Shown here piece by piece: positions 43,100-51,070 of a DNA stretch of 64,000 nt. The notes beneath the pieces were generated by a model. It was not told the origin of the DNA. It made no database searches and saw only the letters and a list, made by a program, of their open reading frames with translations. Each line of letters starts with the position of its first letter. Positions within the stretch are counted from its first letter, which is position 1. Source of the stretch: SLJK01 sp964567295 (lineage in GTDB: Bacteria > Bacillota > Dethiobacteria > DTU022 > UBA8154); NCBI GenBank assembly GCA_964567295.1, contig CAZMLU010000004.1, positions 1 to 64,000 on the forward strand, read 5' to 3'. The position numbers and the translations under genes were made by a program.

Positions 43100-44077
43100 T
43101 TACTTATAACTATTATCCTGCATTAAATCGTCAATGTGTTTCTTGACAACCTTCACAGATTCAGGGTTACGCATAACCAAAATATCCATTCCTGCCTGCA
43201 GTAAGGCCATGGAAGTTGACGCTTCCCAGGCCAAAGAGCGCTCGGCTTGATCTCCCCAGGTAGGCTCTCCCTCTTCCAGGAACGCTTCCTTTTTACTCCA
43301 AACTTCTTGAGACACATTTCCTATCATGGGCATAGCCAACATCCTATCCCCATTCAAAGCACCAAACCTGGCTCTTTCCATGATTGAATAGCTGTACTCA
43401 ATTCCGTAACCTAAAGCAGCAATAGTAGGATCTATTACGATACGCTCCAAGAGAGGAGTGCTAAGCTCAGAAATAAGAATGTTTAGCTGCTTGGCTATAT
43501 TAATATCGATAGGTGACTGGGCAATGACCGAATGCTTAGAAGCCATGGCTGCACTGGCAACCGGCTTAAAGTTTTCCTGCTCCGCTACACCCAAAAGAAG
43601 ATTTTCACCTTCGGCCGCTTCCGCAAGGGGACCGATTATATTATTATCTTTTTCTGTTTTACCACAACCGTAAACGATCAATGGAACACCTACCGCTTCC
43701 AGGACTTTTTTCAATGTCGGAACACAGTCTTCTGCAGAAGCATCTTTGAGATCGGGATCAGCACTCTTGAAGCGCAAGGCTATCATGTCGGCTCCGTACT
43801 CATCAACACATTTTTTTGCCCAGGCTGCAGGGTCGTTATAAACATCTTCAAAAAACCCTTTCACGCTGGCGGGCCAATCTTCGGGTACAACATCCCACAC
43901 TTCCATGGCAACTACCGGACGGTTGGGAATATCTCCTTCAAAATGCAAGAAAGGAAGCGTTGTCTCTCCCCCTACTTTAATAGTATGAGAACGTGTTCCT
44001 CCCTCATCTTTTGTAGCTCCCAGAACAACTTCTCGAACAGAACTTCTATATTTTTCTTTCATTATTTCAACAGCCAT
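43100..44077 (-). CDS. acsD: Corrinoid iron-sulfur protein, small subunit
   Basis: 325 residues. TIM-barrel subunit that pairs with AcsC to hold the corrinoid. Motifs include HTIKVGGETTLPFLHFEGDIPNRPVVAMEVWD (short piece GGETTLPFLHFEG), ALRFKSADPDLKDAS and VIDPTIAALGYGIEYS. AAAGGAG precedes the ATG. Downstream of acsC with an 82-base gap and 44 bases upstream of acsE. Confidence 0.96.
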   Translation of the reverse strand: MAVEIMKEKYRSSVREVVLGATKDEGGTRSHTIKVGGETTLPFLHFEGDIPNRPVVAMEVWDVVPEDWPASVKGFFEDVYNDPAAWAKKCVDEYGADMIALRFKSADPDLKDASAEDCVPTLKKVLEAVGVPLIVYGCGKTEKDNNIIGPLAEAAEGENLLLGVAEQENFKPVASAAMASKHSVIAQSPIDINIAKQLNILISELSTPLLERIVIDPTIAALGYGIEYSYSIMERARFGALNGDRMLAMPMIGNVSQEVWSKKEAFLEEGEPTWGDQAERSLAWEASTSMALLQAGMDILVMRNPESVKVVKKHIDDLMQDNSYK

Positions 44078-44159
44078 CGCTCTTCTCCTTTCAGACTAAT
44101 ATTCTATAAACGGACTTGGCACCATCATCACTATTAAAAAAGAGTAACTCTGCTTAAGA

Positions 44160-45488
44160 CTATGCAAAATTACTCTTAGCAAATTTTTGGATACCATTTG
44201 CCTCGCGGGGTCCTACCAAGATATCCCAGCCGGACTCATCCTCCAGTTTACCTTTCAGAACAGCTACACCACCGGGAATGACGGCTTTCTTATGGTTTAC
44301 CTTATCTTCCAGGCCAAGAGCTTTAATGTCTGCTGCAATCTTCTCCGCCGTAAACTTATTGTCCGCATAGGCGGTCAACACGGAGATCCCTCCGGTATCC
44401 ACAGAGATTATATAGCTGGGAATTCGAGTAGAATCAATTTCACCTTCTACAAGGAAGTACGTCAACGAAAAGTTGGTAGTAATGTAAACTGGGGAATCTG
44501 CTGTAGGCTCACCAACTTCATGTAAACCGGGTTCTACAGCAACAGGCTTTTGTGGATCAGTAAAGAGGTTTTCTCTCCAGCTTAGTAGCGGCATAAGATG
44601 TTCTTTTTTATCTGTCTTCAGAACTACAATGCCGGAAAACTTGGAGATATATACACCTGCTTGTAGCATTTCTTCCCTCAAGTCTTCTTTGGTAGTGAAT
44701 GCAATGGTCGGATAACCGAAAGAGCGGAATTTCTTCCGCACAGCCAGACGCCGTATTTGTGTCATATCAGCAAGAACTTTGCTTGTCTCTCTTGAGCCGG
44801 GATCGATAACCAGTTCTTTATAGCCCAAAGCTACAACTTTATCTACCAGTTCAGCCAGGCTGTTCAAGTCTTCACCTTTGACAGCCAAAGTGCAGCCATT
44901 AGCTTTGGCTAACTCGGTCATCTTTTCGTAGTTGTCTTTATCGGCAGCATAAATAAGGGGTTTGCGGTCTGCTACAACCCCTAAGGCAGCCTCCATAGCA
45001 CCTACATCGTCAGTTACCAGGGTAATATTTTTGTCAGTTTTTGCAGCCGCTGTTTCAGCTGCAGTTTTAAAGGTCGCCGCATCTCCGGAAGCATTGATAA
45101 TAGCCACCATGTCTACCTCATACCGTTGTCCAACGCGCTCAAAAACCAGCTCGTTAACAGTTTCTACTTTTGTTCCTACGTCTTCGTTGTCGTTTACGGC
45201 AATAGTAACCGCAGTAGGATGGTTAAAGCGCTTGTCATGGCGAAAGATCTCGGTTTCATCGCCTATTTCAATGACTTTATCACCAGTTCCTATCTTTACC
45301 AAACGAATAGGAGGTGCTGCAGCAGACGATAAGGCCTCTTTTGCTTCTTCAGAAACGTCAGGACACTGATCCAAGGACGTCTTTCCATTGGCCAGTGCCA
45401 TGGCAAAAGCCAGGCAGGTCGGAAATCCACATTCCTTACAATTGGTCTTCGGTAAATGTTTAAAAATCTCTAAACCTGTTAAACCCAT
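44160..45488 (-). CDS. acsC: Corrinoid iron-sulfur protein, large subunit
   Basis: About 442 residues from ATG 45488 with GGAG upstream. The N-terminal 4Fe-4S domain has CKECGFPTCLAFAMALANG; a TIM barrel follows, with a C-terminal corrinoid-binding domain (ITTNFSLTYFLVEGEID, VDTGGISVLTAYADNKF). It carries methyl from AcsE to acetyl-CoA synthase. No reductive activator (RACo) gene is next to it. Confidence 0.96.
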   Translation of the reverse strand: MGLTGLEIFKHLPKTNCKECGFPTCLAFAMALANGKTSLDQCPDVSEEAKEALSSAAAPPIRLVKIGTGDKVIEIGDETEIFRHDKRFNHPTAVTIAVNDNEDVGTKVETVNELVFERVGQRYEVDMVAIINASGDAATFKTAAETAAAKTDKNITLVTDDVGAMEAALGVVADRKPLIYAADKDNYEKMTELAKANGCTLAVKGEDLNSLAELVDKVVALGYKELVIDPGSRETSKVLADMTQIRRLAVRKKFRSFGYPTIAFTTKEDLREEMLQAGVYISKFSGIVVLKTDKKEHLMPLLSWRENLFTDPQKPVAVEPGLHEVGEPTADSPVYITTNFSLTYFLVEGEIDSTRIPSYIISVDTGGISVLTAYADNKFTAEKIAADIKALGLEDKVNHKKAVIPGGVAVLKGKLEDESGWDILVGPREANGIQKFAKSNFA

Positions 45489-45527
45489 TGTTTCGACTCC
45501 TTTCTTTTTACGGTTCATTAATTCCAT

Positions 45528-45579
45528 AAAGCCCCACACGGGGCATCATCACACATTTGTGCTCCACCCCAGGGGCTTT
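45528..45579 (-). promoter_or_regulatory. Alternative hairpins between acsB and acsC
   Basis: On the minus strand AAAGCCCC (45579-45572) can pair with GGGGCTTT (45535-45528), while a closer GCCCC (45544-45540) can pair with the same GGGGC (45535-45531) around GTGT. The two folds exclude one another. A small CACA/TGTG hairpin (45552-45561) lies between. The T tract is only three bases. Confidence 0.45.
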
Positions 45580-45589
45580 TCAGGTCAGA

Positions 45590-47794
45590 TTACATTAAGG
45601 GTTCCATGGTCAATGCCGGGTGTCCCTTTTCTTCCAGGAAAGGCAAGATCTCTTCTGCAGTAGTACCGATCGTTTCATCAGCTATTTTATCAACAAAATC
45701 GGCACCCAATCCCTGGTCTTCAGCTGCCTTACGCAAGTCGTCACCTAACCATTCTTTCAGTTCCTTGGGAATCCATACCAAACGGGCCAGACCGCCGTCA
45801 GCCTTTATAAACTTTTTGCTAAGCGTGAACACACGCCCGTGGCCCATAAAACCGGGAGTCTGCACTCCACCGCCTACAGAGCCGGCCAGGGTAGAAAAGT
45901 TCATGCCGCAAGGAGTCATACCACCGTGTTCCCTGGTAGTTATCATAACTCCGTTGGCTTCGGGAACGATACCCATAATACATTCAAAGCACCCACAGGA
46001 AGTCATGGGGCGGTCGATGAAGGAATACATAGAGCATTCTTCAATATTACGGTTAGTGTTGTTATAGACAAACTCGTTTACCGATTCCCAGATACCTTTC
46101 TCCTCGTCAATAAGACCCTCTTTCTTAATGGGCTGATTAGGGCCTGTAGGATCGATCTCGTTAGAAGCTTTGCCATCTAGCCAACTTACGGCACCACAAA
46201 GGCCAAGACGCTCCGGGGTAACTACGCAAACGTGGTTTGGAGCAAAGGACTGGCAGAGAGTGCAGGAATAAAAGTCCTCCACCGATTCATCTGTAAGGCC
46301 TGCCAGACGTTTATCCCTCTCGCTATAGACTTCCCTAGCCCCTTCCAGTTTCTCCTCCACAGCCGCAGGATCTGTATAAACAGTTACCTGAACGCGGTCT
46401 ACAATAGAAGGAAAATCGTCCTTAAACTTGGCGATGAGCAATTCTCCGTAGTGGTGGAACTTGAAGCCCTTGGCCACACAATCCTTGCTTACACGATACC
46501 AGCAGAGGTTGCGCTGGCCAGCATGCCAGAGCCCTTCACCGTAGTTTATAAAATCATGGATACGGCGTTCCAAGACCCCTTCGAAGTCCTCCTGCATCTT
46601 GCGGCCGAATATTTTCACGAATATACCGCCACTGATGGCAGAACCTTCCTCAATCTCATCGATTTCAGGGCCGACAACTTCCACCTTTCCGTCTTCAATT
46701 TCATCTTCTTTAACCATCCTTACTAACTCAAATGAAGGAGAACGGCCACCGCCAAATTCCATGTACATATCTTTCTTGCGAATGGCCTCCCCTTCGAAAG
46801 CAGGTGCGACAGTGAAAGGCACGGGTATATCCAAGATCTTGAGCTTGATGCCGCGCACCTCCAAGGCAACTTGGACCATGGTGTCGTAATCGGGGTGTGA
46901 GATATACCAGTTGGGAATCTGCTCGTCTTCAGGAAGCTCGTGGTCTACCAGAACAGGGAAGCCCAAAAAAATAGCGGCGAAATGTGCAGCAGTCTGCACC
47001 TCGTCCCTTTCGCCAAACTGGAGGACAAAGGCACGGACACGGCGGCGCTGGTAGTCTCTCTGCTCTTCCCTCAGCCCCGGGGTGATACCACCAAAGGCAA
47101 GGCCTGCCCTCAAAGCATAGTTCACTGCATGAATAACCTGCGTGAAATTGCCCATAGGGAAAGTAATAAAATCAATTCCCAGCTTGAGCCCTGCCTCAAT
47201 AGCCTGGTCTACCACCTCGTAGGCCATAAAAATCATGAAACCTTTGGCCTGTAGATCGCTTACGATCTTGGCCAGAGCTTCAGTAGATTTCGCTTTTCCT
47301 ACCAGGACCGCCTGGCCGGGGATGGTCCAGTCCACCAGGAGGATCCCATAACGCCGAACCACCGGGTCTCCTAAAAAACCGGTCCATGGTTCTACATGCA
47401 GTTTCTCACCTTTTAGATAGCGCAGCGCTTCGATTATCTCTGCTGCATATGCGGTGGATTCACCGTTTAGCCTTGCGTTATAAAAGTTCAGCTCTTCCTT
47501 AATCTGGCTGCGCATACGGTTTAAAATTGGAGGAAGCTCACCAAGTTTGGTAACCTTCTCGCCGCTTAAGTTCATGATGACCGGCAGATAATATCCGGTA
47601 TCGGGATAGCCTACGGGATGCTCAGGGCCGTATCTCCTTATAGCCTGGCTCAGCAGGATCTCTGCATAGCTGGTGGCAATAATAGCCCCATCATACACCT
47701 TTTGAAATAACGCCAGGGGTGGTTTGGATTCATCAACCGCACCCTCAAATATCTCTTCAAAAGAATTTTCCCATTCTCTACTAACTGTGCTCAT
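45590..47794 (-). CDS. acsB: CO-methylating acetyl-CoA synthase
   Basis: 734 residues from ATG 47794 with AAGGAGG upstream. Joins CO, a methyl group and CoA. A-cluster ligands are visible: CTLCQSFAPNHVCVVTPERLGLC gives the spacing C-2-C-8-C-9-C, and SCGCFEC supplies the CGC that holds the distal nickel. The N-terminal domain binds CODH (QKVYDGAIIATSYAEILLSQAIRRYG region). It is 34 bases downstream of cooS. Confidence 0.98.
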   Translation of the reverse strand: MSTVSREWENSFEEIFEGAVDESKPPLALFQKVYDGAIIATSYAEILLSQAIRRYGPEHPVGYPDTGYYLPVIMNLSGEKVTKLGELPPILNRMRSQIKEELNFYNARLNGESTAYAAEIIEALRYLKGEKLHVEPWTGFLGDPVVRRYGILLVDWTIPGQAVLVGKAKSTEALAKIVSDLQAKGFMIFMAYEVVDQAIEAGLKLGIDFITFPMGNFTQVIHAVNYALRAGLAFGGITPGLREEQRDYQRRRVRAFVLQFGERDEVQTAAHFAAIFLGFPVLVDHELPEDEQIPNWYISHPDYDTMVQVALEVRGIKLKILDIPVPFTVAPAFEGEAIRKKDMYMEFGGGRSPSFELVRMVKEDEIEDGKVEVVGPEIDEIEEGSAISGGIFVKIFGRKMQEDFEGVLERRIHDFINYGEGLWHAGQRNLCWYRVSKDCVAKGFKFHHYGELLIAKFKDDFPSIVDRVQVTVYTDPAAVEEKLEGAREVYSERDKRLAGLTDESVEDFYSCTLCQSFAPNHVCVVTPERLGLCGAVSWLDGKASNEIDPTGPNQPIKKEGLIDEEKGIWESVNEFVYNNTNRNIEECSMYSFIDRPMTSCGCFECIMGIVPEANGVMITTREHGGMTPCGMNFSTLAGSVGGGVQTPGFMGHGRVFTLSKKFIKADGGLARLVWIPKELKEWLGDDLRKAAEDQGLGADFVDKIADETIGTTAEEILPFLEEKGHPALTMEPLM

Positions 47795-47828
47795 TCTACT
47801 CTTACCTCCTTTTTTCTGCGAATCTATT

Positions 47829-49796
47829 TTACCAGGTTTCCGAGACAGCTGTTTCATACTTTTCAGCAGCCATCTTGTGTACGTTCATCTTCCAGGTTCT
47901 TTCCTGCAAAGCAGCTAACAGCTTCTTAGAAGCTTCCATGGGATCCTCTTCCCACATGAAGTAACCACCGTAAACATCCTGGGCAATCTGCAGGGCAATG
48001 CCGTCTACTAAGGGGCTGCCGGGGATAGGCGGCATAACTCCTACGTGGGTGGGAACGCCCAGGGTGACGCACCAGCTGCCGATTGATACAGCCTTTTCAC
48101 TCATGGCCTCGGGGGCGCTGGCGACGAAGGGAACCTTGGGGGTGTCAACTTCCCACTGCTTTGCCAGAGCGGTTACAAAGTCGTAGCACCGGGTGTTGTC
48201 CACACAGGAACCCATATGGAAAATGAGAGGAAGATCGTCCTTAAGTTTATCCTTGTTGGCTTCATTCAAACGATTGATGAAAGCTTTTAAGCCGTCACCA
48301 GCATGCTCCATCACCGCATCATAGTTCATTAAACCGAACTTGGCAAAGGTTCCTGCGGCACAGCCGGTAGATACCATTAAAACATTATTTTTAGCGAGTT
48401 CTGTGGCAATAACAAAGTGGCTATTATCATGAGGAACTTTGAGGTTGTTACATCCGGCAAATAAGCAGACTCCTGCCAGTTCACCGGAGTCAACCGCATC
48501 CGTAACAACCTTGATGGGGCTGTCAGGATCTATAGCAGCGAAAAGTTCTGTCATAGCTTCCAGGCTAAACCCTGCCACCACCTTGTTCTTGACTTGTGGA
48601 ATATTAATCTTATCCGGGTTACGCTCTTTGAAAGCTTCAATAGCAATGCCAACTATTTCTTTGGCCTTTTCCATGGCCCTTGTTTCATCAAAATCTACAT
48701 AGTAAGAACTGGGAATCTTTGCGTTCGGAATAGTGGTAACAACCTTGGTGTGGTAGCACTCAGCCACAGATTGAATGCCAGGCATAATGCACTGTATATC
48801 AACGACCATAGCATCTACTGCCCCTGTCATGATAGCCAGTTCCTGGGATAAAAAGTTGGTAAGAACAGGTACACCCTGCCGCATAAGCACTTCATTACCG
48901 GTACAGCAGATACCCATACACTTTACGCCTTCTGCACCAACAGCTTTTGCTTCCTCAGTCATCTCGCGGGCTGCCTTGACCACCATCTCACTTAAAACTG
49001 GGTTGTGGCCATGCAGAGCAATATTGACCATTTTCTCTTCCAAAACTCCCATATTAGCTTCTGTAGCTACTGGCGTGGGAGTACCAAAAAGAATGTCTGA
49101 TAAATCAGTAGCAATGTGCATTCCTATAAAATCGCAGAGAGATGATTTTAAAGCCTGGAACACCAGGTTAACCGGGTCAGCATCCATTCCCATGTGGGTT
49201 TGAGCCATCGACTCGGCAATAGTACGATGGATACTGTAAGGCATAATATTACACTCATGAAACTTTTCAATCCGTTCAGGCACTACTGACTTTTGCAACC
49301 ATACACTGTGCTGACCGTTTATCCTCCCAAACTCTTCCAGGGCTAAGTCAACCACATCTTTTAATACTTCTTGTTCTGAACGTCCCTCTGTATTAAAATC
49401 AAGTCTCTCAGCCACTCTTTTCAACTTATCACTGTCCACTATACCGTAATCCCCGCCGTGTCCATCTGACACTTCTTTTAAAACCAGGCTGGTATGCAAA
49501 CCATGGTCAGAATGGGCAGAAGTTCCACCCAACACAGACCTGATCAAGTTACGCGCCACGATAGTGTACGGTGCGGCACCACAGATCCCCTTACTTGCTT
49601 TCTTAGTAATACGACAGGGACCCTGAATGCAGATTGTGCAACAGATCCCGGTGTTACCATACTGGCACTGGGGCTGCATGTTGAGATAGCGGTCAAATGC
49701 CGACTCAACACCATTGCCCTCAGTATTAGCCAAAACTTCCAGCGCCGCTGGATCAATGGTCCGGTTACGGTCTTTCTCCTTCTTTTTATCAGCCAT
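47829..49796 (-). CDS. cooS: Carbon monoxide dehydrogenase catalytic subunit
   Basis: 655 residues. Interconverts CO and CO2 at a Ni-4Fe-5S C-cluster. N-terminal Cys-rich stretch CQYGNTGICCTICIQGPCRI carries the B- and D-cluster ligands; CMGICCTGNEVLMRQGVP, LFAGCNNLKVPHD, VSTGCAAGTF and HMGSCVDNTR are C-cluster regions. CAAGGAGG precedes. The next gene is acsB, its partner; upstream is the nickel-insertion ATPase. The 164-base gap upstream holds small hairpins but no gene. Confidence 0.98.
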   Translation of the reverse strand: MADKKKEKDRNRTIDPAALEVLANTEGNGVESAFDRYLNMQPQCQYGNTGICCTICIQGPCRITKKASKGICGAAPYTIVARNLIRSVLGGTSAHSDHGLHTSLVLKEVSDGHGGDYGIVDSDKLKRVAERLDFNTEGRSEQEVLKDVVDLALEEFGRINGQHSVWLQKSVVPERIEKFHECNIMPYSIHRTIAESMAQTHMGMDADPVNLVFQALKSSLCDFIGMHIATDLSDILFGTPTPVATEANMGVLEEKMVNIALHGHNPVLSEMVVKAAREMTEEAKAVGAEGVKCMGICCTGNEVLMRQGVPVLTNFLSQELAIMTGAVDAMVVDIQCIMPGIQSVAECYHTKVVTTIPNAKIPSSYYVDFDETRAMEKAKEIVGIAIEAFKERNPDKINIPQVKNKVVAGFSLEAMTELFAAIDPDSPIKVVTDAVDSGELAGVCLFAGCNNLKVPHDNSHFVIATELAKNNVLMVSTGCAAGTFAKFGLMNYDAVMEHAGDGLKAFINRLNEANKDKLKDDLPLIFHMGSCVDNTRCYDFVTALAKQWEVDTPKVPFVASAPEAMSEKAVSIGSWCVTLGVPTHVGVMPPIPGSPLVDGIALQIAQDVYGGYFMWEEDPMEASKKLLAALQERTWKMNVHKMAAEKYETAVSETW

Positions 49797-49960
49797 AATG
49801 TTTCCCTAACCTCCTTGGAATATTTATTAAATCGCCTCATGGGGCTCGTAAAAACCCCGCCTATCCAAATTATGCCTCTATTTATGGCACAAAAGCTAAT
49901 TGATTAGCCGTTACATCTAGTCCTTATAAATGGACTAAATCCCTCGGACTTGTAAATGGC

Positions 49961-50734
49961 TTATTTATCACCTCCTTTAAAAGATATGAGCCTTTGATAA
50001 ACATCTTCCATACCAGGCAACATGTCTTCCTTAGAGAAACCATGAGGCGACATCTCCATGGACCTCTCCCAAACATTCTCCTGATAAGGTAAAAATCCTA
50101 CAATATCTTCTTCCTTAAAGTTGTTCCGCAAAAACTCTTTTTCTTGATCTTTGCGAATCTTGTTCCCCAAAATTTTTACATTTTCGATGCCCAGTTCACG
50201 GGCCAGCTTTTGCACTACGCCGGCAGTTTTCACGCCAGCCCTGGTAGGTTCGGCTACTACCAAGATCATATCTACACCTTCTGCTGTCCCCCTGGTTAAA
50301 TGTTCAATGCCTGCACTCATATCCATTATGACTACTTCTTTCTTGTCCAGCAGCAAGGAGTTCAAAACAGCATTAAGAAAGGAGTTCTCCTTACAGTAAC
50401 AGGCAGAACCCCCTTGTTTAATACCTCCCATTAGCATAAACTTAATGTTTTCCTTTTGCAGGCTGTAATTATCTATTACATCCTCCACCTCGGGATTAAT
50501 GCTATAAAACGCACCACCGCCACCACTTTTTTCTTCGATTACTTCTTTCATCTCCACCAATGGGGTTATAGAATCCAACTCAGCCGGCTCAAGCCCCAGG
50601 GTAAGTCCCAAGCTCGCATCTGGATCGGCATCCAAGGCAAAAACATTGTACCCATCCCTGGAGAAAAGATAAGCAAGGTTGGCAGAAACAGTTGTTTTTC
50701 CCACTCCACCCTTACCAGAGACTGCTATCTTCAT
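49961..50734 (-). CDS. cooC: CooC/AcsF-type nickel-insertion ATPase
   Basis: 257 residues from ATG 50734 with GGGAGG upstream; the longer frame to 50830 lacks a site. MinD/SIMIBI P loop SGKGGVGKTTVSANLA is at the N-terminus, FALDADPDASLG follows, and a Cys pair is in GGSACYC. It helps load nickel into CODH or ACS. First gene of the acs operon. Confidence 0.94.
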   Translation of the reverse strand: MKIAVSGKGGVGKTTVSANLAYLFSRDGYNVFALDADPDASLGLTLGLEPAELDSITPLVEMKEVIEEKSGGGGAFYSINPEVEDVIDNYSLQKENIKFMLMGGIKQGGSACYCKENSFLNAVLNSLLLDKKEVVIMDMSAGIEHLTRGTAEGVDMILVVAEPTRAGVKTAGVVQKLARELGIENVKILGNKIRKDQEKEFLRNNFKEEDIVGFLPYQENVWERSMEMSPHGFSKEDMLPGMEDVYQRLISFKGGDK

Positions 50735-50906
50735 CAATAAAACCTCCCTGTCATAACCTTCACTGAACAGAATGTTGCTAAGTACAATAGGTAAGGCTCC
50801 TAAACAATCTACCACTTTTTTTAAGAGCACTCGAAATACTTTATCTTTTTGATCCAGAATGACCTTATAATAGATTGCTCCGGATAATTATTATCTTACT
50901 AATATT

Positions 50907-50935
50907 ATTATACTATATTTATCAATATACCGCAA
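50907..50935 (-). promoter_or_regulatory. Promoter for the cooC-cooS-acs-met operon
   Basis: On the minus strand, TTGCGG (50935-50930) and TATAAT (50912-50907) are separated by 17 bases, giving a leader of about 165 bases before cooC. No riboswitch is recognised in the leader. Confidence 0.6.
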
Positions 50936-51040
50936 CGGACTATTAAAACCTCTATATATCATTTATACGATTCTTTTTTCGTTATCCTTTGACTTGATTC
51001 CTGCACCAGAATTTTCTTAATTTAACCCGGCAAGACAAAT

Positions 51041-51066
51041 TTACCCCCGCTTATAAGCGGGGGTAA
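51041..51066 (-). terminator. Palindromic terminator after clpC
   Basis: A perfect 13-base inverted repeat (51041-51053 with 51054-51066) containing CCCCCGC. It lies just after the clpC stop. T tracts are short on both sides. Confidence 0.65.
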
Positions 51067-51070
51067 AATC

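Noticed and set aside
45606..46726. Long plus-strand frames opposite acsB and other genes
   Set aside because: They mirror strongly conserved minus-strand genes and show no family features or ribosome binding sites.
49830..49940. Small hairpins between cooC and cooS as a riboswitch
   Set aside because: Three short stems are present, but no conserved core of a known riboswitch is recognisable.
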